Below are positions 1-7,543 of a stretch of DNA of 12,131 nucleotides, in pieces. The stretch spans positions 1 to 12,131 of the forward strand of contig CAZNRY010000129.1 of the NCBI GenBank assembly GCA_964575675.1. The letters run 5' to 3'. The position numbers and the translations under genes were made by a program. A model generated the notes under the pieces. The model was given only the letters and a program-made list of their open reading frames with translations. It was not told where the DNA came from and did no database searches. The stretch's first letter is position 1, and the number at the start of each line of letters is the position of its first letter. Source of the stretch: CAZNRY01 sp964575675. GTDB taxonomy: Bacteria > Eisenbacteria > RBG-16-71-46 > CAIMUX01 > VGJL01.

Positions 1-223
1 CCCAGACTCCGACGCCCTTGAAGAAGAGGTAGCCGATCATCGCGAAGAGCATGCCTGTCAGGCTGATGGAGACCGCGATCGCAAGGTACCAGGCGCGCGG
101 CGGCTTCGGACGTTCGGCGATCCCGCAGATCTTGTCCGTTATCGTCGTGAAGTCATTGTTCCCCAGAATCAGCGGGGGGTGGACTCCCGGGTACTCGACA
201 GCCCCCTCGACGACCCCGCTCAT
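1..223 (-). CDS. actC: ActC, NrfD-like quinol-interacting membrane subunit of alternative complex III (partial, 5' end only)
   Basis: Only the first 74 codons are in the window; the gene runs off the left edge. ActC is the NrfD/PsrC-family integral membrane subunit of alternative complex III and is thought to carry the quinol oxidation site. The visible N-terminus has the family pattern: a soluble lead-in with PLILGNNDFTTITDKI at residues 17-32, a proline-rich turn (RPKPPRAW, about 38-45), then the first membrane helix at about residues 45-70. The ATG (221-223) overlaps the actB stop codon as ATGA, so translation is probably coupled to actB. Identity rests on the N-terminal motif plus position directly after actB, and I consider it secure despite the truncation. 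Confidence 0.9.
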   Translation of the reverse strand, partial: MSGVVEGAVEYPGVHPPLILGNNDFTTITDKICGIAERPKPPRAWYLAIAVSISLTGMLFAMIGYLFFKGVGVW

Positions 224-3200
224 CCTTTGGTGTGTCCTTCCGCCGCCGATCCGTTCGGGTTGCTCGATCCGTCCGGGTCGCTCCGTCCGCTCGTTCTGCT
301 CGGTTCGCCTTGGCCGCCCGACCCGCCCCGGCCGCCCAGTTCGCTCGCCGGATTCCTGAGCTTCGCCATGTAGAGCGTTCGGGGCTGCGTGTTGATCTCG
401 GCCAGCATTCCGTAGGAGCGCGGGTGCCGGTGGAGCTCGGCCACGCGGCTGTTCCTGTCGGACAAGTCCCCGAACACGATGGCCCGCGAAGGGCACGCCT
501 GAGCGCAGGCGGGGACGATCTCGCCGTCCCGGATCTCGCGCCCCTCGTTCTTCGAGGAGATCTTCACCGCCTCGATCCGCTGGACGCAGTAGGTGCACTT
601 CTCCATGACGCCGCGGGAGCGAATCGTGACCTCGGGGTTGTAAACCATCTTCTCGATCGGCGCGAGGTCGCGGTGGTTGTTGAACCAGTTGAATCGCCGG
701 ACCTTGTAGGGGCAGTTGTTTGAGCAGTATCGCGTCCCTACACAGCGGTTGTAGACCATCTGGTTCAGCCCCTCTTTGCTGTGGACGGTCGCGTTCACGG
801 GGCATACCTGTTCGCAGGGAGCGTTCTCGCAGTGGACGCATGCGACCGGCTGGTGGACGACGGCAGGATCTTCGGGGTCGCCCGTGAAGTAGCGGTCGAT
901 CCGCAGCCAATGCATCTCGCGGCTCTTCAGAACCTGTTCCTTCCCGACGACCGGCACGTTGTTTTCGGCCTGGCAGGCGAGGGCGCAGGCTCCGCACCCG
1001 ATGCAGGAGGAGAGATCGATCGACATCGCCCACTGGTGTCCGGCCGTGAGGTCGGGCTCCTTCCACAGTGGGGCGGGCGGAGGCGATTCGACGATCTCCT
1101 TCGCGAACTCCGGATGTCTCGTGTAGGTCTCGAGATCTCCCGACCGGACGAGCTCGCCGACGCGGCGATTCGTCTCGCGCAGTCCGACGAGGTCGATCGC
1201 GTGGTGCTCCTGCGTGCAGGCGAGCTTGTGCTTCCTTCCCGCCGGCGCAACGGCGAGCCCGCCGCCGTACTCCATCGCATCACTCGTCCGAAGGATGTAT
1301 GCGTTGGCGCCGACTTTGTCGCCCACGCTCCCTGCGCCGGTCCTTCCGTAGCCGAGCGAAACCGCGACGGTCCCCGGCGCAGACCCGGGCATCACGTAGG
1401 CGGGGAGATCGAGGGAGCGGCCGCGGTAGCGCAGGGTCACGACGTCGTCGGCCTTGATCCCGAGCGATGCCGCGGTGGCCGGGCTCATCAACGCGGCATT
1501 GTCCCAGGTCATTTTCGTCATCGGCTCGGGAAGCTCCTGGAGCCAACTGTTGTTCGCGAACCGGCCGTCGTAGACCTTGAGGTCCTGGCAGAAGACGAGC
1601 TCGAGCGCCTCCGAGTCGCCCGAGCCGCCTCCGCCGTTCGCGCCGGCTGCGCCGTCCGGTATCGGCGCACTAGTAAGGGCGGCGAATCGCGAGAGGATCG
1701 CGGGGACCTTCACGGGATCGGGAAGGGTCGCCGCAAAGGCCGTATCGGGAACGACCCCGTCGTTCAGGGCTGCGCTCCATGCCGCCTCGAAGTCGCTCGC
1801 GTTCAAGCGCAAGGCGAGCGTCCGCCGGACGATGTCGTATCCCTTCGAGAGCGAGTCGTTCGTGACCAGGGACAGCACCTCGATCGGCGTCCTGCCTTGG
1901 TAGAGCGGCGCGATCAAGGGTTGGACGATCGAGATCGTACCGTCGTAGGCCCGCGCGTCCCCCCACGACTCGAGATAGTGGGCGCGGGGGAGATGCCAGG
2001 CGCAGGCGCGCGAGGTTTCATCCTCGAAGAGCCCGAGGCGGATCGCCGCGGGAACTTGCTCGAGTGCCTTCGCGAATTCGAGATCGGCGGGCGCGTCGTA
2101 CGCGGGGTTGCCTCCGAGGATCAGGAGGGTCCCGACCCGCCCCGAGCGCATCTCTTCCGCAAGGGAGCGGATCGCCTCTGCGTGCGAGGGGCGGCCCGGA
2201 TCGGGCTCGGCCGTGTAGCGCACGGTCGATCCGACGTTACCCAGCAGATCGTTCAGGAGGTGGACGAGGGCGTGACCCTCGGCCGGCAAGCGCGGCCCTG
2301 CAACGATCACGCTCTTCTCGCGGTTGCGGAGGAGGTCCTCGGCGATCGAGCGGACGAATGCCGGCGCCGGGATGGAAGCGGCCAAGCCCGCGATTTCATC
2401 GGGCACGCGCCCTTCGGGTCCGTCGAGACCTTGCCGGTAGATCTCCGCCGCTAGTTGCCCGGCCATCGCCGGGATTCGATGTATCGGCACTGCGAAACGA
2501 TGGTCGGCCGCGCTTCCCGTGACCGTGTAGGTCGCCTCGACGGCATAGAGACGGTTCATCCCGCCGTCGTCCGCGCGCCGACCCGCCGCGAAATCGCGCG
2601 CGTGGCGGATGGACGCCGGATGGGTCATCAAGATGTCGGCGTCGAGGCAGACGATGACATCGGCCTTCTCCAGATCCAGGTGGGTCCGATAGGGACGTCC
2701 GAATGCGAGGATCGCTCCCTCACGCTCGTTGTCCCGGGAGAGGGGCTCGTACTCGACCCAGCGCGCCTGCGGGTAGGTCTGCAGGAGGAAGTCGCGCATC
2801 GAGATCGTGCTGGGGGATGAGGTCGCCTCGCTCAGGACCCGGAAGCCGGCCCCGTCGTTGCTCCGGAGGGATCCAAAAAGGTCCCGCGCAAGCGCCGAGA
2901 AGTCGTCCCAGCCCGAGACGCTCCGCCGGCCGTCGACGCGGCGGACCACGGAGGTGCTCCGGGACGGGTCGTACAGCTCGAGGACGCTTGCCTGGCAGAA
3001 GGAATCCGACGCCCCTCGATTCATCGGGTGGTTCGGGTTTCCCTCGATCTTGATCGGCCGGCCGTCGTAGCTCGTCACGAGGAGGCCTTGCGCGACGCCG
3101 CCCAACTCCATGGAGGTTGCGAACTGGAGGGGCGAGCCGGGGGTGTATCCCGCCGGCCGCGCGAAGGGGACGATCTTCTCGACCGGCCAGCGGCAACCCG

Positions 3201-3414
3201 CAAGCCCCGCGAGGGCAAGCGAAGCCCCCATCACCTTGAGGAACTGGCGGCGGGTCGCGGGGGCGAGCGTCTCCCACGTCCGACCGGGGAACTCCCGCTC
3301 GACCAGCGACTGGAACTCGGGCGCGTCGGCGAGCTCATCGAGGCTGCGCCAGTAGAGCTTTGCTCCATGCTCTGCGGCGGGGTTCTTGTCCATCGGTCCG
3401 GTTAGCGATGACAT
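220..3414 (-). CDS. actB: ActB, Tat-exported iron-sulfur/molybdopterin-like subunit of alternative complex III
   Basis: This 1064-residue protein is the large peripheral subunit of alternative complex III, a menaquinol:cytochrome c/oxidase oxidoreductase on the outer face of the inner membrane. Residues 55-60 (RRQFLK) start a twin-arginine signal that continues into a hydrophobic stretch ending in a lipobox-like LAGC (C74). Residues of about 80-790 match the molybdopterin-oxidoreductase-like fold, which in ActB is known to lack the cofactor. Residues of about 800-975 form a ferredoxin-like domain with four cysteine groups: CIGCGACALAC, CVHCENAPCEQVC, CVGTRYCSNNC, and CTYC paired with CAQAC. 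These suit the three [4Fe-4S] and one [3Fe-4S] clusters of the family. A Gly/Ser-rich tail fills about 1020-1064. The ATG at 3414 overlaps actA by 13 nt; an ATG at 3393 (1057 residues) is an alternative, and neither has a strong ribosome-binding site. An upstream extension of the open frame to 3567 reads as out-of-frame actA sequence. Confidence 0.93.
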   Translation of the reverse strand: MSSLTGPMDKNPAAEHGAKLYWRSLDELADAPEFQSLVEREFPGRTWETLAPATRRQFLKVMGASLALAGLAGCRWPVEKIVPFARPAGYTPGSPLQFATSMELGGVAQGLLVTSYDGRPIKIEGNPNHPMNRGASDSFCQASVLELYDPSRSTSVVRRVDGRRSVSGWDDFSALARDLFGSLRSNDGAGFRVLSEATSSPSTISMRDFLLQTYPQARWVEYEPLSRDNEREGAILAFGRPYRTHLDLEKADVIVCLDADILMTHPASIRHARDFAAGRRADDGGMNRLYAVEATYTVTGSAADHRFAVPIHRIPAMAGQLAAEIYRQGLDGPEGRVPDEIAGLAASIPAPAFVRSIAEDLLRNREKSVIVAGPRLPAEGHALVHLLNDLLGNVGSTVRYTAEPDPGRPSHAEAIRSLAEEMRSGRVGTLLILGGNPAYDAPADLEFAKALEQVPAAIRLGLFEDETSRACAWHLPRAHYLESWGDARAYDGTISIVQPLIAPLYQGRTPIEVLSLVTNDSLSKGYDIVRRTLALRLNASDFEAAWSAALNDGVVPDTAFAATLPDPVKVPAILSRFAALTSAPIPDGAAGANGGGGSGDSEALELVFCQDLKVYDGRFANNSWLQELPEPMTKMTWDNAALMSPATAASLGIKADDVVTLRYRGRSLDLPAYVMPGSAPGTVAVSLGYGRTGAGSVGDKVGANAYILRTSDAMEYGGGLAVAPAGRKHKLACTQEHHAIDLVGLRETNRRVGELVRSGDLETYTRHPEFAKEIVESPPPAPLWKEPDLTAGHQWAMSIDLSSCIGCGACALACQAENNVPVVGKEQVLKSREMHWLRIDRYFTGDPEDPAVVHQPVACVHCENAPCEQVCPVNATVHSKEGLNQMVYNRCVGTRYCSNNCPYKVRRFNWFNNHRDLAPIEKMVYNPEVTIRSRGVMEKCTYCVQRIEAVKISSKNEGREIRDGEIVPACAQACPSRAIVFGDLSDRNSRVAELHRHPRSYGMLAEINTQPRTLYMAKLRNPASELGGRGGSGGQGEPSRTSGRSDPDGSSNPNGSAAEGHTKG
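247..282 (-). repeat. Tandem 18-bp repeat in the 3' end of actB
   Basis: Two adjacent 18-bp units (247-264 and 265-282) differ at two positions and encode SNPNGS and SDPDGS in the ActB tail. A third, much more degenerate unit may follow at 283-300. The repeat keeps the reading frame and lies outside the conserved iron-sulfur domain, so it is probably a recent slippage expansion in an unconstrained linker or tail. Confidence 0.75.
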
Positions 3415-4052
3415 GTCGTGCAATCCGTCGAAGGGTTGATGTTGTACTGCTCGCGCAGCCGCCTGCCGAGCGCCGTCTGATCCTCGCTCGGGACCCAGTC
3501 GAGCCGCGTCACGTACTCGAGAGGCCTGAGGTACTTCTCCGGGTTTCGATGACACTCGAGGCACCATCCCATCGTGAGCGGCTTCTCCTGGGAGACGGTC
3601 TCCATCTTATCGATCCGCCCGTGGCACGAGACGCAGCCAACGCCGCGCCGGATATGCGCGCTGTGATTGAAGTATACGTAATCGGGCAGATCGTGGACGC
3701 GGATCCAGGGGACCGGAAGCCCGGTCGCGAAACTCTCGCGCACCGGGATCAACTTCGGGCTCTGCGCGCGGATCTTCTGATGACAGTTCATGCAGGTCTG
3801 GGTCGGCGGTACGGCCGCGGAAGCGGCCTCCTCCACCGTCGTATGGCAGTAGCGGCAATCGATCCCGAGCTGACCTGCGTGCAGCGCATGGCTGTAAGGG
3901 ACCGGCTGCGCGGGCATGTAGCCGACCGCCGTGGTCTTTGCCGAGGATCCGAATCCGACAACGAGAACGAGATAAAGGGGTACGCCGACCAGACCAAGGG
4001 CTAAGGCCGGCCGCAGTGTGTTCGTCCATCTAGGAAAAGGGAAGTAGCTCAT
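3402..4052 (-). CDS. actA: ActA, membrane-anchored pentaheme cytochrome c of alternative complex III
   Basis: This 216-residue protein has five CXXCH heme-c attachment motifs: CRYCH (66-70), CMNCH (87-91), CVSCH (140-144), CLECH (164-168) and CTTCH (211-215). The count matches the pentaheme ActA of characterised alternative complex III. A single membrane helix at about residues 14-35 anchors it, leaving the heme domain outside the membrane. The last heme motif is one residue from the C-terminus. ActA accepts electrons from the ActB clusters and passes them to a soluble cytochrome or the terminal oxidase. I chose the ATG at 4050-4052; the frame also opens two codons upstream with TTG. There is no clear Shine-Dalgarno sequence, but a near-consensus promoter lies about 26 bp upstream. 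The gene is the first of the actABC order and overlaps actB. Confidence 0.95.
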   Translation of the reverse strand: MSYFPFPRWTNTLRPALALGLVGVPLYLVLVVGFGSSAKTTAVGYMPAQPVPYSHALHAGQLGIDCRYCHTTVEEAASAAVPPTQTCMNCHQKIRAQSPKLIPVRESFATGLPVPWIRVHDLPDYVYFNHSAHIRRGVGCVSCHGRIDKMETVSQEKPLTMGWCLECHRNPEKYLRPLEYVTRLDWVPSEDQTALGRRLREQYNINPSTDCTTCHR

Positions 4053-4077
4053 ATGCAAAAGTGTTCACAAACAGGCG

Positions 4078-4107
4078 AGAATAGAAGCCGGACGGGCGCG
4101 CTGTCAA
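4078..4107 (-). promoter_or_regulatory. Predicted sigma70-type promoter of the act operon
   Basis: On the minus strand, a perfect TTGACA -35 box (4102-4107) is separated by 18 bp from TATTCT (4078-4083), which matches the -10 consensus at four of six positions. Transcription would start near 4070, giving a leader of about 18 nt before the actA ATG at 4052. It points towards actA and lies in otherwise GC-rich sequence, where a full TTGACA is unlikely by chance. I infer it drives actABC. Confidence 0.6.
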
Positions 4108-4818
4108 CAAATGGCGCGGTCAGTAAGTATTTCTATCCCGCCGGCCGCTCTCGAATCAGAGAAACTCAGGAAGCGACACGCGCCGGCGGCCGGGCCGCGG
4201 CGGCCGATTGCATCAGCGGAATCGCCGGCAGCTCTCGGCCGGCAGCCCATCCGACGCCTCGCGCCCGCCGGATGTCCCGGCCCTCGTGCGGGACCCCTCG
4301 ACGGCCACGTGCAGGATGCACGGCGGGTCCTCGCCCACCGCCACGCATGCCGTGCAGACTGCACTCCGGGCCCCGTGTGGTGTTCTGCCTTCGGCGAATT
4401 CTTCCGGAGCGGCGGAGGACCTCATCTCGACGGAATACCCCGTGTTGCCGGTGGAGCGAATTTTGTGACCCATAACAGCTTGGTGTGAAATCTATTAGGC
4501 CTGTTGCGCCGGTTTGACGCGCCGCCGACCCTGTCCAATTCCCCCGCACACGCCCTTGTCGCATCCACCTGGCTCTGAACTTGCTTTGACCTACAACGGC
4601 TCGGTCTTCTGGCAGGGCTCAACATCCAAGAAAGCGACGTCACGGGAGGGATTCACACCGCCGGGTGCGTTGCCAGGGACATTCAGCTGCGGGACAATCT
4701 TCAGTCCGTCGTTTTGGGCGGGCCATAGGTTCCCGTTGGTTCTGAACGCCGGCTATGTCGAGCGGGCAGCGCCGGTCGGACGCCCGGAACGTCGGGCGAT
4801 CGATCGCAGGCCGGTAGC
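4108..4818. other. Intergenic region between divergent actA and the beta-helix protein gene; no convincing gene
   Basis: About 710 bp lie between the act promoter and the ribosome-binding site of the plus-strand gene. Several short open frames exist on both strands, but they overlap one another and are mostly Arg/Pro-rich, as expected of random frames in GC-rich DNA. One minus-strand frame (4213-4473) is somewhat codon-biased but matches nothing I recognise. The stretch at about 4450-4640 is less GC-rich than its surroundings and may hold a promoter for the plus-strand gene, though I could not find a clear -35/-10 pair. Short GC-rich inverted repeats occur around 4181-4206. Confidence 0.5.
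4781..4807 (+). promoter_or_regulatory. Hairpin and 12-bp palindrome in the leader of the beta-helix gene
   Basis: A 6-bp stem (4781-4786 with 4793-4798, loop GAACGT) overlaps the perfect palindrome GCGATCGATCGC (4796-4807), which ends 23 bp before the ATG at 4831. It could be an operator or a leader structure. GATCG-rich words are common throughout this window, so chance is a real alternative. Confidence 0.25.
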
Positions 4819-4824
4819 AAGGAG
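4819..4824 (+). promoter_or_regulatory. Ribosome-binding site of the beta-helix protein gene
   Basis: AAGGAG lies 6 nt before the ATG at 4831. It decides the start: the in-frame GTG at 4828 is too close to this site, so the ATG one codon later is preferred. This is the only strong Shine-Dalgarno sequence seen before a gene in this window. Confidence 0.8.
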
Positions 4825-4830
4825 ACTGTG

Positions 4831-7353
4831 ATGAGACACTTGCGCACGCTTCATGTATCCCTCTTCGCCCTGGCCCTGTGCGCCGGAGCGGCGTTCGGGG
4901 TCGAGTTGCCCGCTCAGGTCTGGGTGGACCACGCCTGGACGGGGCCCGGGGACTGCGGCGGCCACACCTGGGGAGTGGACGCATTCGAGACGGTGAGTCT
5001 CGGCGTGGGGCACGTCGCGGAGGGCGGCTTCGTCTACGTCGCCGGCGGCACCTACACCGAGCAGGTCGTGGTCAGCACGGACGACATCCAGATCGTCGGG
5101 CTCGGTTCACCCGGAGACCCGACGACGATCGTCTGCCCTCAATCGTTCACCCACAGCTTCTTCAGCGGACCGATCGAGAACTGGGCCGTCCTCACGGTCG
5201 AGGAGGCGAGGGGAGTTTCGATCCTCAACATCACGGTGGACGGAGCCGGGGTCGGACACGGCATCGGCCGCTTCATCGGGATCGCCTTCTGGAACGCCGA
5301 CGGCCTCGTGAGCGATTGCCGGGTCACCAGGATCAAGCACGTCCCGGCGACAACGCAGTACAGCGGCGTCGGTATCTACGCCGGAAACACCAGCCGCGGC
5401 CCGTATGAGCTGAGCCTGCTGCAGACGACGATCGACGACTACCAGGCCAACGGCATGCTCTTGACGGGGCGCGGCCTCAGCCTCGTGATCACGGGGTGCG
5501 TGGCGCAGGGGCGCGGCGATATGACCGAGATCGGGCAGACGGGGATACAGATCCTGGACGGCCCTTCCGGGAGGATCACCGACTGTCACGTCAACGGGCA
5601 TGATTACATCGGCCACGAGGGGCTCGTCGGGACGGGGTTCTGGATCGAGAACGCCGGCGGTCCGGTCGAATTCAGCTACGGGTGCTCATCGACCAACGAT
5701 CAGGTCGGCATCCTGTTCAGGAACTCGGACGGAGCGATCCGAGAGGCGATCATTTCCAACTCGGATGATTGTCGCAACGGAATCGTGATCCACAATGCGC
5801 GCGTTCCGGCATCGACGGTGGGCGGGATGCGGTGGATGGGCGAGGGCGGGCGCGAAACCGAAATGCGGCCCATGAAGGTCGACGTCACCGGGTGCGACGT
5901 GGGGGGCCACGGCGTCACCGGGGTCGAGATCGTCACCGACGGCGGGCGGATCGATGCGCGCCTGATCGGCAACAAGATCCACAATTGGGTGACGGGCGTC
6001 ATCGCGGAAGGCGCGGAGAGGACAGTCATCCACGCGTACGGGAACCGCTTTTACGAGAACACCCTCGCGCACGCCGTCGACAACACCGTCTCTCCGCCGA
6101 GCCTCTGGGACTTCATCGCCGGTGGCGGCCCCGGAAACTACTGGGACAACTACGGCGGGGTCGGCGCCTATCAGGTGGAGGGCGCCGCGGGAGCGATCGA
6201 CTATTCTCCTAACCCGTCGACGAGCTTCGAGATCGCGGCCGCTTCCCCGCTCGTGAACTGCAACGGAAGGGCCACCCTCACCGTTTCGATCAACCCGGTT
6301 GCCTGCATGCGCGGTTACGACTTGCTGTTCGAGTTCGATCCGACTCGGTGGATCAACCCGACCTTCACGAAGCTTCTTCCCCTCGGCGATCTGGGGGAGG
6401 TTGAGGACCAGTTCACCGTTTATGCCTTGGCCAGCGGGCGGTGGAGGATCAGCCATACGATCGTCGGCCACACCTCGGGCTTCGCCTCCTCCGCGCCGGT
6501 CGAGATCTTCCAGGTCAACCTGACGCCCAAGCCCGGCGCGACCCAAGGATCGTCCTCCTTCGCCCTGGGGACGCGCTATTCGTCCGTCGACTTCCCCACG
6601 GTCTACGACACGTTCAACGAGGAGATCGTCTCTTCAGTCGCCTCGACGAGGATCGGCGTGTCGGTCGATTGCACGGCTCCCGCGGTCGGCGGCGTGACGG
6701 CCTACGGCGAGGTCCGCGACGGGGGCGTTCCGTCCGTGATCATCAACGGGCAGGAGACTCCCGCGAACGGCGGACACGTGACGAAGCTCTGGTATCAGTT
6801 CCAGACGCAGGGGCATGTGTGCAGCAACGCCTCTTCCAATTGGAGGGAGCTCGCTGTCGTGTCGCTGTCGTCCGGGAGCTGGACCAGCGGCCAGGCGTAT
6901 CAAGCGACGACCGTCCCCGACTTCATCGGTCCGTGCACGATGTTCGTCATGGCCGAGGACGAGGCGGGCAACAAGGGATACTGCACCGGGGCGGCGAGCC
7001 TCAACTTCGTCTATGACCCGATCGAGGATCATGATGGCGAAGGCCGCGGAGTGGCGAGCGGCGGGCCCTCGCCGCGCCACTGCGAGCTGGGCGACGCCAT
7101 TCCGAATCCGTTCGCCTCAAGAACCGCGATCCCCTTCGCGCTCTCCGCGCCGGCGGACGTCCGCCTCGTCATCTACGACGTCTCGGGACGCCTCGTCAGG
7201 ACGCTGAGCGACGGGTTCATGTCGGCCGGCTATCACTCGGCCGATTGGGACGGCACGGACGACATCGCGCGTCCGCTAGCGAGAGGGATTTACTTCTACC
7301 GGTTGGACGCGGGGTCCTTCCACTCGCACAGGAGGGTCCTCTTGCTCAAGTGA
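4831..7353 (+). CDS. Secreted right-handed parallel beta-helix protein with FlgD-like/T9SS-type C-terminal domain
   Basis: This 840-residue protein starts with a Sec signal peptide (residues 1 to about 23, cleavage near AFG|VE). Residues of about 30-460 look like a right-handed parallel beta-helix of the pectate-lyase or NosD type: stacked short strands, many Gly/Asp/Asn turns, and an opening that resembles 'VYVAGGTYTEQVVV', the usual lead-in of this fold. Residues of about 465-615 resemble a cohesin/carbohydrate-binding beta-sandwich, and about 620-725 an Ig-like region (DCTAP... EDEAGNKGYC). The end (about 750-840) has the pattern IPNPF, then VRLVIYDVSGRLVRTL, then WDGTDD and GIYFYRL, typical of FlgD-Ig/type IX sorting domains in FCB bacteria. 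I infer cell-surface display or secretion. No catalytic residues can be assigned, so substrate and enzymatic activity are unknown. It is monocistronic by position. Confidence 0.85.
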   Translation: MRHLRTLHVSLFALALCAGAAFGVELPAQVWVDHAWTGPGDCGGHTWGVDAFETVSLGVGHVAEGGFVYVAGGTYTEQVVVSTDDIQIVGLGSPGDPTTIVCPQSFTHSFFSGPIENWAVLTVEEARGVSILNITVDGAGVGHGIGRFIGIAFWNADGLVSDCRVTRIKHVPATTQYSGVGIYAGNTSRGPYELSLLQTTIDDYQANGMLLTGRGLSLVITGCVAQGRGDMTEIGQTGIQILDGPSGRITDCHVNGHDYIGHEGLVGTGFWIENAGGPVEFSYGCSSTNDQVGILFRNSDGAIREAIISNSDDCRNGIVIHNARVPASTVGGMRWMGEGGRETEMRPMKVDVTGCDVGGHGVTGVEIVTDGGRIDARLIGNKIHNWVTGVIAEGAERTVIHAYGNRFYENTLAHAVDNTVSPPSLWDFIAGGGPGNYWDNYGGVGAYQVEGAAGAIDYSPNPSTSFEIAAASPLVNCNGRATLTVSINPVACMRGYDLLFEFDPTRWINPTFTKLLPLGDLGEVEDQFTVYALASGRWRISHTIVGHTSGFASSAPVEIFQVNLTPKPGATQGSSSFALGTRYSSVDFPTVYDTFNEEIVSSVASTRIGVSVDCTAPAVGGVTAYGEVRDGGVPSVIINGQETPANGGHVTKLWYQFQTQGHVCSNASSNWRELAVVSLSSGSWTSGQAYQATTVPDFIGPCTMFVMAEDEAGNKGYCTGAASLNFVYDPIEDHDGEGRGVASGGPSPRHCELGDAIPNPFASRTAIPFALSAPADVRLVIYDVSGRLVRTLSDGFMSAGYHSADWDGTDDIARPLARGIYFYRLDAGSFHSHRRVLLLK

Positions 7354-7364
7354 GATCCAGGCGA

Positions 7365-7400
7365 GAGGGCGATCGCTCCGATCGAGGAGCCGTCGCCCTC
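7365..7400 (+). terminator. Stem-loop after the beta-helix gene, likely terminator without a U-tract
   Basis: The 15-nt arms 7365-7379 and 7386-7400 pair at 13 of 15 positions around a 6-nt loop (GATCGA), starting 11 nt after the stop codon. There is no T-run after it, so it is not a textbook intrinsic terminator. Its position makes a role in 3'-end formation or transcript protection likely. Confidence 0.5.
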
Positions 7401-7432
7401 CGCGCACCATCGATCGACGCTCGGCACGATGT

Positions 7433-7476
7433 CGGACGGGGACGTGGAAGAGGAGAATCCTCTGAGTCCCCGTCCG
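7433..7476 (+). promoter_or_regulatory. Nested stem-loop with perfect 11-bp outer stem
   Basis: CGGACGGGGAC (7433-7443) is exactly complementary to 7466-7476. The 22-nt interior contains a second perfect 6-bp hairpin (AGAGGA 7449-7454 with TCCTCT 7458-7463, loop GAA). The element lies between two same-direction genes, about 57 nt after the end of the first hairpin and about 65 nt before the next gene. It could be a second terminator, an mRNA-stabilising structure or a small structured RNA. Confidence 0.45.
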
Positions 7477-7529
7477 CTCGTTATGGATCGGCTGGATCGA
7501 CCGTTCGCTCGGGGTCCCCGCGGCTGCGG

Positions 7530-7535
7530 TATAGT
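7530..7535 (+). promoter_or_regulatory. Possible -10 box for a leaderless transcript
   Basis: TATAGT matches the -10 consensus at five of six positions and would place the transcription start at about 7542, within a few bases of the TTG (7541) and GTG (7544) start codons. No -35 box at normal spacing and no Shine-Dalgarno sequence are visible. The combination suggests leaderless translation, as seen in many GC-rich bacteria. Confidence 0.35.
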
Positions 7536-7543
7536 TCCACTTG

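Noticed and set aside
781..2454. Long 557-codon open frame on the plus strand
   Set aside because: It lies wholly antisense to actB, is rich in Arg/Gly/Asp, and shows no family motif; a shadow of the GC-biased actB codons.
3415..3567. N-terminal extension of ActB to a start at 3567
   Set aside because: The added residues overlap actA in another frame, are Arg/Ala-rich and would bury the twin-arginine signal far from the N-terminus.
4181..4206. GC-rich inverted repeats suggestive of a terminator or mobile-element end
   Set aside because: Imperfect, no target duplication, no transposase nearby, and this composition arises easily in GC-rich sequence.
4796..4807. GCGATCGATCGC palindrome as a firm operator
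   Set aside because: GATCG words recur all over the window, so one palindrome is weak evidence; kept only as a low-confidence leader element.
5686..6546. 286-codon minus-strand open frame
   Set aside because: Antisense to the beta-helix protein gene, with low-complexity Asp/Arg/Val composition and no recognisable domain.
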